Notes: a model not told the origin generated them from the sequence alone. Counted from the first letter of the stretch, positions 8,764-18,171 are shown. The stretch: 64,000 bases of DNA from Synechococcales cyanobacterium C42_A2020_086 (GCA_015272325.1 JACYLU010000003.1:1-64000), one strand, 5' to 3'. A program made the numbers and translations.

Positions 8764-9516
8764 ATGAAAGCTGTACACCGCGTGTTACGTCACTGTTTGG
8801 CTTGGAGTCTAAGTCTTTTTCTCCTGGTAGCAGGGTGGGGGTTAGCGTCGCCCGTTGCCGCCGCGTCAGGCAGTTCTGATCTCGATGCAGAGGCAATCTT
8901 CCGCAGCGCCTACGAGAATCGCTACACCTGGGACGAGAACTTTCCTGGGTATCAGACGGAGGTGGTGCTGCAATCGGGCAGTGGCACCTATCGAGGTGTG
9001 GCGGAACTGCTGCCTGACTTCGGCGTAATTGTTAAAGAAATTCCCGATGAGGAGATGCAGCAGGTGATCGCGGCGCAGTTGCAAATGAGTGCTACCCATC
9101 TGCAGCGGGTAGATTTCGATCAGGTGCATCCGCAGCGGTCTTTCCTGCTCACGGGTACCGATGCCGCCGGCGCGTCCGAAATTGCTGAACTCGACGGCGC
9201 TACGAATTCTCACTACAAAGTCAAAGATCGCGAGATCATTCAGGTCAACCGCACCTTGGGTAATTTGGCAGTCGAGGTGAATACGACCGATTTCCAGCAA
9301 ACCCCCGACGGCTACTTGGCGACTCATTTTCAGGTTACCTTTCGCGACGCCAAAACCGGAGCGACGCTAGAGCAAGACGATGTGCAGGACACCTACAGCC
9401 GGATTGGTAATTACTACATCATGACACGCCGCCAAATCCAAGCCGGACAAGACGATCCGGCAGAGAACACCGTTGCCAGCACTAACATTCAATTCAACCG
9501 CATTCAGCTTAAGTAA
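8764..9516 (+). CDS. DUF3386 family exported protein
   Basis: A 250-residue protein of a cyanobacteria/plastid family of unknown function. The N-terminus is a signal peptide (positive residues, hydrophobic AWSLSLFLLVAGWGLA, then SPVAAAS), so the mature part is periplasmic or lumenal. The body shows the family features DAEAIFRSAYENRYTW, PGYQTEVVL and FQVTFRDAKTG, and an ending with a polar TRRQIQ segment. The in-frame upstream extension to 8620 overlaps purF and lacks a signal, so ATG 8764 is chosen. It is 53 bp after purF and may be read with it. No link to purine synthesis is known. Confidence 0.85.
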   Translation: MKAVHRVLRHCLAWSLSLFLLVAGWGLASPVAAASGSSDLDAEAIFRSAYENRYTWDENFPGYQTEVVLQSGSGTYRGVAELLPDFGVIVKEIPDEEMQQVIAAQLQMSATHLQRVDFDQVHPQRSFLLTGTDAAGASEIAELDGATNSHYKVKDREIIQVNRTLGNLAVEVNTTDFQQTPDGYLATHFQVTFRDAKTGATLEQDDVQDTYSRIGNYYIMTRRQIQAGQDDPAENTVASTNIQFNRIQLK

Positions 9517-9794
9517 TCCTTTCTATTTGGCTGACAGGTTAACTTCTACTAATTTCTAGTAATTTCCACTCATTTTTCACCAGACATTTCACCGGAACGC
9601 AATAACTCTAAGGCTCCTGGAAAACGCGAAGCCCAACCAAGCCCCTAACGTTATCTCATCATTGCCCTGCTGATTCCATCGCCGTCTCGTATCGAGCGTT
9701 AACAATCTCTTACCTTATTAATTCTTCGAGTAGTACCTAAATTGCCTCAATTCACGATTCACCATTCTCTGCTGCTTTCAGCCTCTCAGTTTTC
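9517..9794. other. Convergent intergenic region
   Basis: An AT-richer 278-bp stretch between convergent genes (DUF3386 on +, EcsC-like on -). It contains short TAATTTCTAGTAATTTCC-like repeats but no strong hairpin with a T-tract that I can see. Confidence 0.4.
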
Positions 9795-10523
9795 TCAGTC
9801 AAGCAGGCTATTGGCGTCATTCACTGATTCCGCTGTGTTCTGCGACTCTTTCATCTGCCCAGCAAACTTTGCGACATAGAACTGGTTGGCAATCTGCCCT
9901 AGCCCGTATAGCAGCCCTGCATTCGTAGCAATGCCAATTCCAGCTCCAATTAAGGGAATGGTTTCCACAAAACTGAGTCCGGTCTTGAGCACACCTGAAC
10001 CTCCGGTTGAGAGTCCCCACAGGGCTAGAACCTCGCCACGGCGAGCAGGTTCCCGCAAGGAAAATCCGTAGAGAGCAGCGATGTGATACACCATTTTGGC
10101 TTGAAGGGCGGTAACCGCAGCAATATCGAGGGCTAATAAGGTTACAGCAGCCGGAGGAACAACGTTGGTTACCAATCCTGCCCCTGCGGCTTTGAGCGTT
10201 GTATCCAGGATAATGCGCTGAGCGAGCTGTTCTGTCGTCTCGTAGGGATACCGTTGGCGCAGCGCCGCATTTTCTCGTTCCACCGTCTCGATATCAACTT
10301 GCCCCAACGCTGCCATAATCCAGTTAATTCCCGGCGCTTTGGTGGCGTATCGTACAACGGGGTTTTCAGCAATGGGAGTTACAATCTCCCCGACGGTTTC
10401 AGTACCGCGTTCCAACAGATCCTGTAGGGTGGGGAGGAGTGACTTCTCGGCAACATTGGCTGCTGCCGTGGCGAATTCATTCAGTTGCTCGATCGGAGTT
10501 TTTTCAGGAGTTGAGAGTGGCAT
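9795..10523 (-). CDS. EcsC-like hydrophobic-helix protein
   Basis: A 242-residue protein. The first 90 residues are soluble and helical (TAAANVAEKSLLPTLQDLL). The rest has several amphipathic to hydrophobic segments (LKAAGAGLVTNVVPPAAVTLLALDIAAVTALQ; GLSFVETIPLIGAGIGIATNAGLLYGLG), the pattern of EcsC/DUF697-type proteins that associate with the membrane. The fold assignment is by resemblance only; the molecular function is unknown. A longer frame beginning with TTG at 10598 adds 25 residues; ATG 10523 is preferred although neither has a strong ribosome binding site. It is transcribed away from its nearest minus-strand neighbour gcvT, with a 116-bp gap. Confidence 0.6.
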   Translation of the reverse strand: MPLSTPEKTPIEQLNEFATAAANVAEKSLLPTLQDLLERGTETVGEIVTPIAENPVVRYATKAPGINWIMAALGQVDIETVERENAALRQRYPYETTEQLAQRIILDTTLKAAGAGLVTNVVPPAAVTLLALDIAAVTALQAKMVYHIAALYGFSLREPARRGEVLALWGLSTGGSGVLKTGLSFVETIPLIGAGIGIATNAGLLYGLGQIANQFYVAKFAGQMKESQNTAESVNDANSLLD

Positions 10524-10639
10524 AGCCGCTTCAAAGAGGAGTGAATCTAAATAAGCTGTATCCAAGCCTGAATTGGCCGTGAATCTAACTATGATCAAAC
10601 CTTACTTTAGGCAAAACGGCTATCGTTCTTCGTCTATCC

Positions 10640-11764
10640 TCAGGTTAGACTTTTGTAGAATGGCCGTTTCACCACCACAGCCGGATAGGTCTTGCCGCGA
10701 ATCTCTACCTCCAAAGGTTGATCAACTTTTGCCAAAGCGGTAGGAACATATGCCAAGGCAATCGGATAGCCTAGGGTAGGAGAGAGCGTGCCGCTGGTGA
10801 CTCGGCCAACGGGTTCACCATTGTCTAGCACTGGATAATCATGACGGGCAATGTTGCGTCCGTCGGTGCGTAGCCCCACAAGCCGCCGCGTCACCCCTAG
10901 CAATTTTTGCTCTGCCAGCACGGCCCGGCCAATGAACTCGGATTTGCGCTCTAAATGAACGAGCCAACCCAGTCCTGCTTCGAGGGGAGTAGTGGTGTCG
11001 TCAATATCTTGACCATAGAGAGCCATCGCAGCTTCTAGCCGCAGCGTATCCCGTGCTCCCAAACCGCAGGGTACCACGCCAGCCGCTTGCAGCAATTGCC
11101 AGAGCCGCTGCCCAATCTCGGGTGGCACCATGACCTCGAAGCCGTCTTCCCCGGTATAGCCCGTGCGAGCCAGAAAGCCGATTTCGCCCAAGACAGGCGC
11201 AGTGATATGCCCAAAGCGAGCAACCTGCGATAGGTCCGCTTGCACAAAGGGCTGTAGCTGGTGGGCAGCCTGCGGCCCCTGGACTGCCAGCAGTACCTGA
11301 GCGGTGGAGATATCCTGAAGCTGAATTGTATCGGGGTCGAGATGGGACAGCAGCCATTGCCGATCCTTCTCGGTGGTTGCCGCATTCACAATGACTACGA
11401 CCTGCTGCTCACCTGCGGCATTCTTGCCCTGGTAGTAAAAAATCAAGTCATCAACGATGCCAGCCTGCGGATTCAGCAACACGGTGTATTGAGCTGCTCC
11501 GGGCTGCAAGCGGCTCAGATCCGTTGGAACTAGCTCCTGCAGTTGAGCGATCAAATGTTCCCCCCGCAAGATAAATTTCCCCATATGGGAGATGTCGAAC
11601 ATGCCCGCCTGTTGGCGTACCGCCTGATGCTCTTTGTTGATACCGCTGTATTGCACGGGCATTTCCCAACCCGAGAACCCAACCATACGGGCGTCAGAAG
11701 CCCGGTGGATGTCGTAAAGCGGGGTTCGAGACAGGGAAAGCGTTGAGAAGTGATCCGCATCCAT
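10640..11764 (-). CDS. gcvT: Glycine cleavage system aminomethyltransferase GcvT
   Basis: A 374-residue T-protein of the glycine cleavage system. It transfers the methylene group from aminomethyl-lipoyl H-protein to tetrahydrofolate, releasing ammonia; in cyanobacteria this serves photorespiratory glycine. Visible family blocks: TPLYDIHRASDARMVGFSGWEMPVQY at the start (folate pocket), MFDISHMGKF, GEDGFEVMVPP and the catalytic-Asp region GARDTLRLEAAMALYG. The C-terminal barrel ends with GKTYPAVVVKRPFYKSL. ATG 11764 (MDADHFSTL) is preferred over an upstream TTG at 11788. gcvH and gcvP are not in the window, and no glycine-riboswitch-like leader was seen in the 96 bp upstream. Confidence 0.95.
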   Translation of the reverse strand: MDADHFSTLSLSRTPLYDIHRASDARMVGFSGWEMPVQYSGINKEHQAVRQQAGMFDISHMGKFILRGEHLIAQLQELVPTDLSRLQPGAAQYTVLLNPQAGIVDDLIFYYQGKNAAGEQQVVVIVNAATTEKDRQWLLSHLDPDTIQLQDISTAQVLLAVQGPQAAHQLQPFVQADLSQVARFGHITAPVLGEIGFLARTGYTGEDGFEVMVPPEIGQRLWQLLQAAGVVPCGLGARDTLRLEAAMALYGQDIDDTTTPLEAGLGWLVHLERKSEFIGRAVLAEQKLLGVTRRLVGLRTDGRNIARHDYPVLDNGEPVGRVTSGTLSPTLGYPIALAYVPTALAKVDQPLEVEIRGKTYPAVVVKRPFYKSLT

Positions 11765-11860
11765 AACAGCAAGCTCTGCATCTACCAAAAGCAGAATTGG
11801 GGTGAACCGGAAATCTTAGTCACCATCCGAGGCGGTGAACGCCAATTGTAGCCAGCGATG

Positions 11861-12853
11861 CTAAGAATGCCATGTTGATTTTACCGCCAAGCCAGTGGGA
11901 ACGGCAGGTTTAACGGCTAGCGCCAGCACACTTCGCCAGACGGTCAAATTGCTTGGCAGCAGCATCAATGAGCGCAGCCCCGTGGAGAGAGCCTGAAGCT
12001 TTTGCCCCGCTTGATGCTCTCGCCAGGCACGTCCCAGCAAGCAGTTCTGGATATGCTGGGTAGCAGTTAGGGGACGCTTGCTATTGATTGGGGTCGGAGA
12101 AGGAGGAACGCCCCGCTGCAGATCGTCTTGCCCGCGGGTTTGTCGCTGGTGTTGAAACTCGCGCGCGATTTGGTCAAAAAATTCTCGCTCTCCAGAACCG
12201 CGGGTGTGGGTAATCGAAGCGTTGTGCAGGCGGTAGTGATAGACGGGAGCGGAGCAGTACCAGACGCGGCAAACCTCGCCTAAGCGGAGTTGGAAGTCAA
12301 TATCTTCCCCGGTCACAAAGTAGGGACGGAAGCCTCCTAGGATGCGCAGAACATCACTGCGGATGGCGTAGGTGCATAAATGGGTGCGAGTGTATCCACG
12401 TCGGAGTTCTCCAGTAATTTCTTGAGCAGTAGAGCCATTGTTGAAGGTGACAACCGGCTGTCCTTTCGCGTCAATAGCGGTGAAACTGCCGCAAACTGCC
12501 CCAAACTCCGGGTGCTGGTTCAACCACTCCACCTGGGACTGCAGACGCCCCTGTGGATAAAAATCATCTGCATCGCACCGCATGATGATCTGACCCCGAG
12601 CGGCTGCCAAACCTGTATTGAGCGCCTCGGCAATGCCGCGTTTCGGGTTGGACAATAGCCGCAGACGAGGATCCGAAAAGCTACGGAGCCGATCGAGGGA
12701 ACCGTCTGTAGAGCCATTGTTGATCACAATCACCTCTAGAGGAATGCTCTGCTCCTGCAAGATTGAGGTGACGGCAGTGTTGATAAACCGCTCGGCATTG
12801 TATAGGGGAATGAGGATGCTGACGAGAACCGATTGATGTTTAGCTTGCACCAC
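11861..12853 (-). CDS. GT2 family glycosyltransferase (sixth of the cluster)
   Basis: A 330-residue cytoplasmic GT-A fold enzyme. The N-terminus VSILIPLYNAERFINTAVTSIL starts the nucleotide-binding fold; VIVINNGSTDGSL and MRCDADDFYPQGRL supply the sugar-nucleotide and metal (DxD) contacts; GEDIDFQLRLGEV is the acceptor-side acidic motif. The C-terminal 90 residues are helical and polar. It is more diverged than the five upstream paralogues, with NNGST instead of xDGST and GEDIDF instead of EDLDL. GTG start at 12853 follows GGAGGAG at good distance. It is separated from the paralogue array by 457 bp, so it may have its own promoter, and gcvT follows closely on the same strand. Confidence 0.88.
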   Translation of the reverse strand: MVQAKHQSVLVSILIPLYNAERFINTAVTSILQEQSIPLEVIVINNGSTDGSLDRLRSFSDPRLRLLSNPKRGIAEALNTGLAAARGQIIMRCDADDFYPQGRLQSQVEWLNQHPEFGAVCGSFTAIDAKGQPVVTFNNGSTAQEITGELRRGYTRTHLCTYAIRSDVLRILGGFRPYFVTGEDIDFQLRLGEVCRVWYCSAPVYHYRLHNASITHTRGSGEREFFDQIAREFQHQRQTRGQDDLQRGVPPSPTPINSKRPLTATQHIQNCLLGRAWREHQAGQKLQALSTGLRSLMLLPSNLTVWRSVLALAVKPAVPTGLAVKSTWHS

Positions 12854-13310
12854 GCAGTAACTCCTCCGGTTTAGCTATCAGAGCCTTAGCAAAAACAGTC
12901 GGAAACACTTAGTAAACCATACCCTGACTCATCAAACTGTGACTCGTCACACCATGAGCATAAGCTTAGCTAATCACACAGATGAGCTATACCTGAATTT
13001 ACCTATAGCTAAAATGAAGCCGGTCCTATGTCCAACTAGGAAAGTCTAGTCGTTTCCGCAAATCGATGCACGGAGATACAGGAGATGCACAGCATTAAAA
13101 CGCAATTGCTATCTCAAATCTAGTAATATTACGGAAACAAATTTTCTTTTTTATACCATCTTGCCGAGACGGAAGCTAGATGGTTGCTCGTAGTTATTGT
13201 CTTGAGTTATGGCCTTGTCGAGCTAGAGTTTTGTCAAGCTACTGTTCTGTCTTTGTCAAATCACTGTTTCGCCGAATGACTGTTTTGGCAGCCAGGATCT
13301 TGTCTATAGC
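12854..13310. other. 457-bp gap inside the glycosyltransferase cluster
   Basis: No gene seen. It contains AT-rich stretches (13080-13160) and short ACTGTT/TTGTC direct repeats (about 13195-13290). Probably the leader and promoter region of the glycosyltransferase at 11861-12853, which is read on the minus strand. Confidence 0.4.
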
Positions 13311-14249
13311 TCAGTGGTCGGCTTCTGGATGAGGGAGTGGCTTCAGCAAAGCACACCGCAATAGGGTCCAGCCAGCGGGCTGAAGCGGTAGGGTTTGGAT
13401 GGCTTTCATGCCATAGTGAATTGCGGTTTGCCGCTCGCCGCTGTTGAACGCCCACCAGCCATATTGCAGCCAGAAGCGGTGCTGGGAGGCCCGGTCTTTA
13501 CCTGGTCGCCAAGGCTCTGTGGCTTCAAACTGCCCCGTGATGCCGCGTCGCTGCCAGGCTTGCCGACAGGCTTCGTAGGCTTGCTGCCGTTGAAAAGCAC
13601 AATCTCGTTCGCTGACTGAATTGGCATGCACCCGGTACTGAACCAGGACTTCAGGCAAGTTGGCTAACTGACCAACCTCGCCGAGTCGCAGCCATAGATC
13701 TAAATCTTCCGCAGGCGGCAGCGCATTGTTGTAGCCGCCAATGTCTAGCACCACCGCTCGCCGCATCATGACACAAGACTGAAAGATCGACGCATGCCCT
13801 GCTAACGCCAGCCGCTGAATTTCAGCATCATCGAGCGGCACCGGTAGCGCTGTCAAAACGCGGCCGGCGCTATCCATAATTTGGTAGGCGCTCCCCAAGC
13901 AGACGACCTCTGGATGCTGCCGTAGGAACTGAAGCTGCCGAGCCAGGCGATCGGGCAGGGCAATATCATCCGAGTCCAACACCGCAATGAATTCTCCAGT
14001 AGCGCGGTGCAGGAGTTCATTACGAGTGCGAGCAATGCCTTGATTCTCGCGGCTAAACAGGCGAATTCGCGGATCTTGGGCTGCATAGCGTTGCAGAATC
14101 GAGAGTGAGCGGTCTGTGGAGCCGTCGTTGATGATCAGCAGCTCAAAATCTGAAAATGTCTGATTCAGGATACTTTCTATGGCCTGAGCCACATAGCGCT
14201 CGCTGTTGTAGACCGGCATCAACACAGAAACGGTAGGTGAGGCAGACAT
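13311..14249 (-). CDS. GT2 family glycosyltransferase (fifth of the cluster)
   Basis: A 312-residue member of the tandem paralogue set. It shares VSVLMPVYNSERYVAQAIESILNQ at the N-terminus, LLIINDGSTDRSL, the metal-binding motif VLDSDDIALPDR (DSDD where its paralogues have DADD), and EDLDLWLRLGEVGQLANLPE. The C-terminal module, YGWWAFNSGERQTAIHYG then a GWTLLRCALLKP ending, is common to the array and helical. Start ATG 14249 (MSASPTVSV); an in-frame TTG six bases upstream is less likely. The donor sugar cannot be read from sequence. It is the promoter-distal member of the uninterrupted operon. Confidence 0.9.
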   Translation of the reverse strand: MSASPTVSVLMPVYNSERYVAQAIESILNQTFSDFELLIINDGSTDRSLSILQRYAAQDPRIRLFSRENQGIARTRNELLHRATGEFIAVLDSDDIALPDRLARQLQFLRQHPEVVCLGSAYQIMDSAGRVLTALPVPLDDAEIQRLALAGHASIFQSCVMMRRAVVLDIGGYNNALPPAEDLDLWLRLGEVGQLANLPEVLVQYRVHANSVSERDCAFQRQQAYEACRQAWQRRGITGQFEATEPWRPGKDRASQHRFWLQYGWWAFNSGERQTAIHYGMKAIQTLPLQPAGWTLLRCALLKPLPHPEADH

Positions 14250-14303
14250 AGGCAAGACAGAGAAGTCAGATGCAGATAACAGCAGACCAGCAGAGGATAA
14301 AAC

Positions 14304-15257
14304 TTATCCTCCTTTGCTCTCCGGCGCGGGCATCGGCTTGAGCAGCGCACAGGCTAGGAGCTTCCAGCCATCTACTGCTGTAGGCAGGGCACGAATTGCT
14401 TTGAGTCCATAGATAATGGCGGCGTTGCGCTTGCCGGCATGGAAGAACCACCAGCCATACATGGTCATAAAGCGGAGTCGGGAGGGTGGATCGATCGGTC
14501 GCCAAGGTTCCGATTCGTGGAAGCTCCCGGTAATGCCGCGTCGTTCCCAGGCGCGTTCGCAGCAACGGCGGCGCTGTTCGGTTTGTAGCGTTTGCAGCCG
14601 TTCACTAACGGAACGATCGTGCTGGCGGTACTGCAGCACGGTTTCTGGGAGATTGGCGAGTTGGCCGATTTCCCCGAGCTTCAACCACAGATCCAGATCT
14701 TCGGAAGGATGGAGGGCTTCGTCGTAACCACCCACTTGCAAAACGGCGGTGCGGCGCATCATGGCCGAGGGATGATTGATCGGCGTTTGGCCACTGAGGG
14801 CGAGCTGCTGGATCTCGGCATCTGTCTCTGCTTCGGGGTGGTGCAGCAGAAACCGGCCGGCATCATCAATCCAGTCTTGAGCACCGCCCACACACAGCAC
14901 TTCCGGGTGCTGACGCAAAAATTTCACCTGCTGCGCGAAGCGGTTGGGCATCGCGACGTCATCGGCATCCATGCGCGCCAGAAATTCTCCTTGAGCCAGG
15001 GCCAACAACTCGTTGAGGGCCTTGACATATCCTGTGTTGGGGCGGCTAATCAGGCGAATGCGGGGGTCTTGGTTGGCGTAGCGCTGCAAGATCTTCAACG
15101 AGCGGTCGGTAGAGCCATCATCAATAATCAGAAACTCGAAGTCGCCAAAGCTTTGGTTCAGAATACTCTCGACAGCCTGCGCCACGTAGCGCTGGGCATT
15201 GTAGACGGGCATCAGCACAGAAATAGTAGGGGGGGATGGCGGCAGAGATTGAGTCAT
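14304..15257 (-). CDS. GT2 family glycosyltransferase (fourth of the cluster)
   Basis: A 317-residue GT-A enzyme with ISVLMPVYNAQRYVAQAVESILNQ, LIIDDGSTDRSL, the DxD-type motif RMDADDVAMPNRF, and EDLDLWLKLGEIGQLANLPE. The C-terminal part YGWWFFHAGKRNAAIIYG...GWKLLACALLKPMP matches the array's shared tail. Likely transfers one sugar during assembly of a lipid-linked glycan on the inner face of the membrane, before export by the ABC transporter encoded upstream; that placement is inferred from gene order. Start ATG 15257. The gap to the preceding paralogue's stop is only 18 bp, consistent with one transcript. Confidence 0.9.
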   Translation of the reverse strand: MTQSLPPSPPTISVLMPVYNAQRYVAQAVESILNQSFGDFEFLIIDDGSTDRSLKILQRYANQDPRIRLISRPNTGYVKALNELLALAQGEFLARMDADDVAMPNRFAQQVKFLRQHPEVLCVGGAQDWIDDAGRFLLHHPEAETDAEIQQLALSGQTPINHPSAMMRRTAVLQVGGYDEALHPSEDLDLWLKLGEIGQLANLPETVLQYRQHDRSVSERLQTLQTEQRRRCCERAWERRGITGSFHESEPWRPIDPPSRLRFMTMYGWWFFHAGKRNAAIIYGLKAIRALPTAVDGWKLLACALLKPMPAPESKGG

Positions 15258-15275
15258 ATTGATTCTTGTATCGAT

Positions 15276-16214
15276 TCACACTGAGCGGGAGTGAGGGATG
15301 GGTTTTACCAGTGAGCAGACCAAGAGTTTCCAGCTTTCTAGGGTGGTCGGTTTCGCCGCAATTGCTCGTAACCCGCAGCCCGCAGCCGTACCCCGAAAGC
15401 CGTTGCCAAAAGCCCACCAGCCATAGCGATGGAAGAACTGCTGTCGCGAGTCGGGGTCGGGGCTGGGACGAAACCACGGCTGGGGAGAATCGTAGACGCC
15501 ATTGATCCCGCGACGTGTCCAGGCGCGCTGGCAGGCTTCCCGGGCCATTTGGGTCTGGAGCACGATATTTTGGGCGCTCACCGAATTCATGTGAAAGCGG
15601 TATTGCAGCACGACCTGGGGCAGATTTGCTAGTTCGCCAATCTCGCCGAGCCGTAACAGCAGATCGAGATCTTCAACAGTCCGCATGGTGGGATCATAAC
15701 CCCCGACTTGCAGCAGGGCCGAGCGGCGAATCAGCATACAGGGATGGTTGATGATCGTTTGGCCGGAGAGCAGCTTTTGTTGGATCTCGTCGTTGTGCTG
15801 CGGCATCGTTGCCGTCATGACAATACGCCCCTGGGGATCAATGAGATCAAAAGCTCCTCCTACGCAGACCAGTTCGGGATGCTGCTGCAGCGATTGCACC
15901 TGCCAAGCTAGACGATCTGGCTTAGCAATATCATCGGCGTCCATGCGGGCAATAAAGGTTCCCCGAGCGCGATCCAGCATTTCGTTCAGCGTATAGATTA
16001 CTCCCTTGTTCTCGCGGTTGAGCAGACGGATGCGCGAATCGCGGGCGGCATAGGCTGCCAAAATCTGGAGCGAGCGATCGCGGGAGCCATCGTTCGTGAT
16101 TAGAAATTCAAAATCTACAAAGGACTGGGTTAAAATGCTTTCCACAGCCTGAGCTAGGAAGCGTTCGGCATTGTAGACCGGCATGAGAACCGACACTAGA
16201 GGAGCAGAACTCAT
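15276..16214 (-). CDS. GT2 family glycosyltransferase (third of the cluster)
   Basis: A 312-residue GT-A enzyme: VSVLMPVYNAERFLAQAVESIL, LITNDGSRDRSLQIL, RMDADDIAKPDRL and EDLDLLLRLGEIGELANLPQ, with the shared tail YGWWAFGNGFRGTAAGCG...SWKLLVCSLVKPIP. ATG 16214 is chosen over an in-frame codon 51 bases upstream because it overlaps the previous gene's stop (ATGA, 16211-16214), a typical coupling arrangement, and because the protein then starts MSSAPLVSV like its paralogues. It differs from its neighbours mainly in the residues after the DxD, which usually shape sugar choice. Confidence 0.9.
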   Translation of the reverse strand: MSSAPLVSVLMPVYNAERFLAQAVESILTQSFVDFEFLITNDGSRDRSLQILAAYAARDSRIRLLNRENKGVIYTLNEMLDRARGTFIARMDADDIAKPDRLAWQVQSLQQHPELVCVGGAFDLIDPQGRIVMTATMPQHNDEIQQKLLSGQTIINHPCMLIRRSALLQVGGYDPTMRTVEDLDLLLRLGEIGELANLPQVVLQYRFHMNSVSAQNIVLQTQMAREACQRAWTRRGINGVYDSPQPWFRPSPDPDSRQQFFHRYGWWAFGNGFRGTAAGCGLRAIAAKPTTLESWKLLVCSLVKPIPHSRSV

Positions 16215-17122
16215 GTTGGCTCTCCTGGAATAGGTTTGATCAACGCGCAAATCAGCAGTCGCCATCCCTCGCGATTAAACGGAATGACGCGAATTGCTCG
16301 TGCCCCGTGAGCCATCGCCTTGCGCCGCTTGCCGCGATTAAAGGTTTGCCAGCCGACCTGCAGCAATAAACGGTGCCGCCAAGAGACGGTGTGGGCCGTA
16401 TACTCACCCTGGATGCCGCGCCGCTGCCAGGCCCGTTGGCAGATAGCCTGAGCGTTAGCTGACTGCTGTTTCAAGTGCTTCTCGCTGATGCTGTTGAAAT
16501 GCAGCCGATATTGAAACAGAACCTCCGGCAGATTGGCTAATTCACCGATTTCACCCAAGCGCAGCCACAGATCTAGATCTTGAGCCGAGCGCAGATTCTC
16601 GTCGTAGCCGCCCACGGCACACAGGGCCGCCCGTCGCATCATGGTGGCTGGATGGCAGAGGTGGTTATGTCCCGCTAGCATCGCCGTTTGCAGGTCCGCG
16701 TTAGCTGTATCTGGAATATAGGAAAACAGTCGCTCTCCGTCTTCATCGATCCAATCTTGTGCTGTCCCCAGGCAAACCACCTGCGGATGCGCCCGCAAAA
16801 ACTCAACCTGCCGGGCAAACCGCTCAGGTAGGGAAATATCGTCGGCATCCATGCGGGCAATAAACTCACCGCGAGCAACTGCTAGCATCCTGTTGAGGCT
16901 GCGCGGAAGCCCCTGATTTTGTGCCTGCCATAACCGAATTCGCGCATCTTGAGCGGCATAGTCCTGCAAAATGGGTAGCGAGCGGTCGCAGGAGCCATCA
17001 TCGGTAATTAGAAACTCAAAATCGGTCAAGGTTTGATTCAGGATGCTTTCCACCGCCTGCGCCAGATACCGCTCAGCGTTGTATACCGACAGCAGCACAG
17101 AAATCAAAGGAGGCTGGGTCAT
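16211..17122 (-). CDS. GT2 family glycosyltransferase (second of the cluster)
   Basis: A 303-residue GT-A enzyme: ISVLLSVYNAERYLAQAVESIL, LITDDGSCDRSLPIL, RMDADDISLPERF and QDLDLWLRLGEIGELANLPE, with a shorter version of the shared tail (VGWQTFNRGKRRKAMAHG...GWRLLICALIKP). Start ATG 17122 has AAAGGAGG immediately upstream, a strong ribosome binding site. Its stop overlaps the next paralogue's start by four bases, suggesting translational coupling. Probable role is one step of glycan assembly; acceptor and donor are unknown. Confidence 0.9.
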   Translation of the reverse strand: MTQPPLISVLLSVYNAERYLAQAVESILNQTLTDFEFLITDDGSCDRSLPILQDYAAQDARIRLWQAQNQGLPRSLNRMLAVARGEFIARMDADDISLPERFARQVEFLRAHPQVVCLGTAQDWIDEDGERLFSYIPDTANADLQTAMLAGHNHLCHPATMMRRAALCAVGGYDENLRSAQDLDLWLRLGEIGELANLPEVLFQYRLHFNSISEKHLKQQSANAQAICQRAWQRRGIQGEYTAHTVSWRHRLLLQVGWQTFNRGKRRKAMAHGARAIRVIPFNREGWRLLICALIKPIPGEPT

Positions 17123-17226
17123 GGGTTGTCAGGGGGGTGTCAGCAAGTATGGTTTGGCTAGGACTGGGTTAGTGTTCGGAAAGCGTGGTTCGCTGTTGAG
17201 TGCAATGAAACTCAATGAAAACCAAT

Positions 17227-18144
17227 CTAAGTTGAGGTCTGGAGAGTCATTGGCTTCAGCCAGGCACAGAGGAACAGGTTCCAGGCAGTCCATGACAGAG
17301 GCTGTGTCCTGATCGCGCCCAAACCACAGCGTTTTGCCACGTCCCGTTGCCCGGTTTGAAATCCCTGCCAGCCGCATCGTAGCCAAAACTCGGTCTGATT
17401 CAGGTGATCTGCTGGTTGTCGGATAAAGGTACCTGACAGACCGCGCCGCTGCCAAGCCCGCTGACAGGCGGTAAGAGCATCCTGGTGCTGTTGGTGCTGC
17501 TGAACATGGGTAATCGATTTGCGATGCAGACGGTATTGCAGGACAGTATCGGGCAAATTAGCGAGTTTGCCAATTTCGCCTAATCTCAGCCAGAGATCAA
17601 GATCCGCCGAGGCGATCAGCGTTTCGTCATACCCTCCCACCTGCAACAGAGCCGATCGTCGCGCCATAGTGCAGGGATGGTGCAGCAGTGAAATGCCGCC
17701 CAACATTAGGCGTTGCAAGTCAGCGTCAGTTTCAGGCATAGAACAATGCCCCAGCCAGTTGCCCTTGGCGTCGATCCAGTCGATTGCTCCCCCCACGCAA
17801 ACAACCTCGGGATGGCTACCCAGGAAGGCAATCTGGCGAGCAAACCGCTCGGGCAGGGAAATATCATCCGCATCCATGCAGGCGATCCACTGTCCTTGGG
17901 CGTGTCGCAGCAGTTCATTGCGGGATTGGGCGATGCCCCGATGGGGCCGCTGGAAGACCGAGATTCGCGCATCTTGAGCTGCATACCCCTGCAAAATCCT
18001 GAACGATGCATCGGTAGAGCCATCATCCAAAATTAGAAACTCAAAGTCTCTCCAGGTTTGGCCAAGAATGCTGTCTACAGCAGGACGCAGGTAGCGTGCT
18101 CCGTTGTAAACCGGCATCAAAACGCTGAGAGGAGGAAGAGACAT
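17227..18144 (-). CDS. GT2 family glycosyltransferase (first of the cluster)
   Basis: A 305-residue GT-A enzyme: LSVLMPVYNGARYLRPAVDSIL, LILDDGSTDASFRIL, CMDADDISLPERF and ADLDLWLRLGEIGKLANLPD, and the common tail CGWQGFQTGQRDVAKRCG...WNLFLCAWLKP. Ala in place of Glu in the xDLDLW motif (ADLDLW versus EDLDLW) sets it slightly apart. ATG 18144 is preceded by TATGTCTC and lacks a strong ribosome binding site. It lies 27 bp after the ABC ATPase gene and opens the five-gene glycosyltransferase run. Confidence 0.9.
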   Translation of the reverse strand: MSLPPLSVLMPVYNGARYLRPAVDSILGQTWRDFEFLILDDGSTDASFRILQGYAAQDARISVFQRPHRGIAQSRNELLRHAQGQWIACMDADDISLPERFARQIAFLGSHPEVVCVGGAIDWIDAKGNWLGHCSMPETDADLQRLMLGGISLLHHPCTMARRSALLQVGGYDETLIASADLDLWLRLGEIGKLANLPDTVLQYRLHRKSITHVQQHQQHQDALTACQRAWQRRGLSGTFIRQPADHLNQTEFWLRCGWQGFQTGQRDVAKRCGLGAIRTQPLSWTAWNLFLCAWLKPMTLQTST

Positions 18145-18171
18145 AGGAGAGACATAAGACGGTTAGCGGAA

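Noticed and set aside
11765-11860. Glycine riboswitch ahead of gcvT
   Set aside because: The upstream space is under 100 bp and shows no tandem aptamer-like structure.
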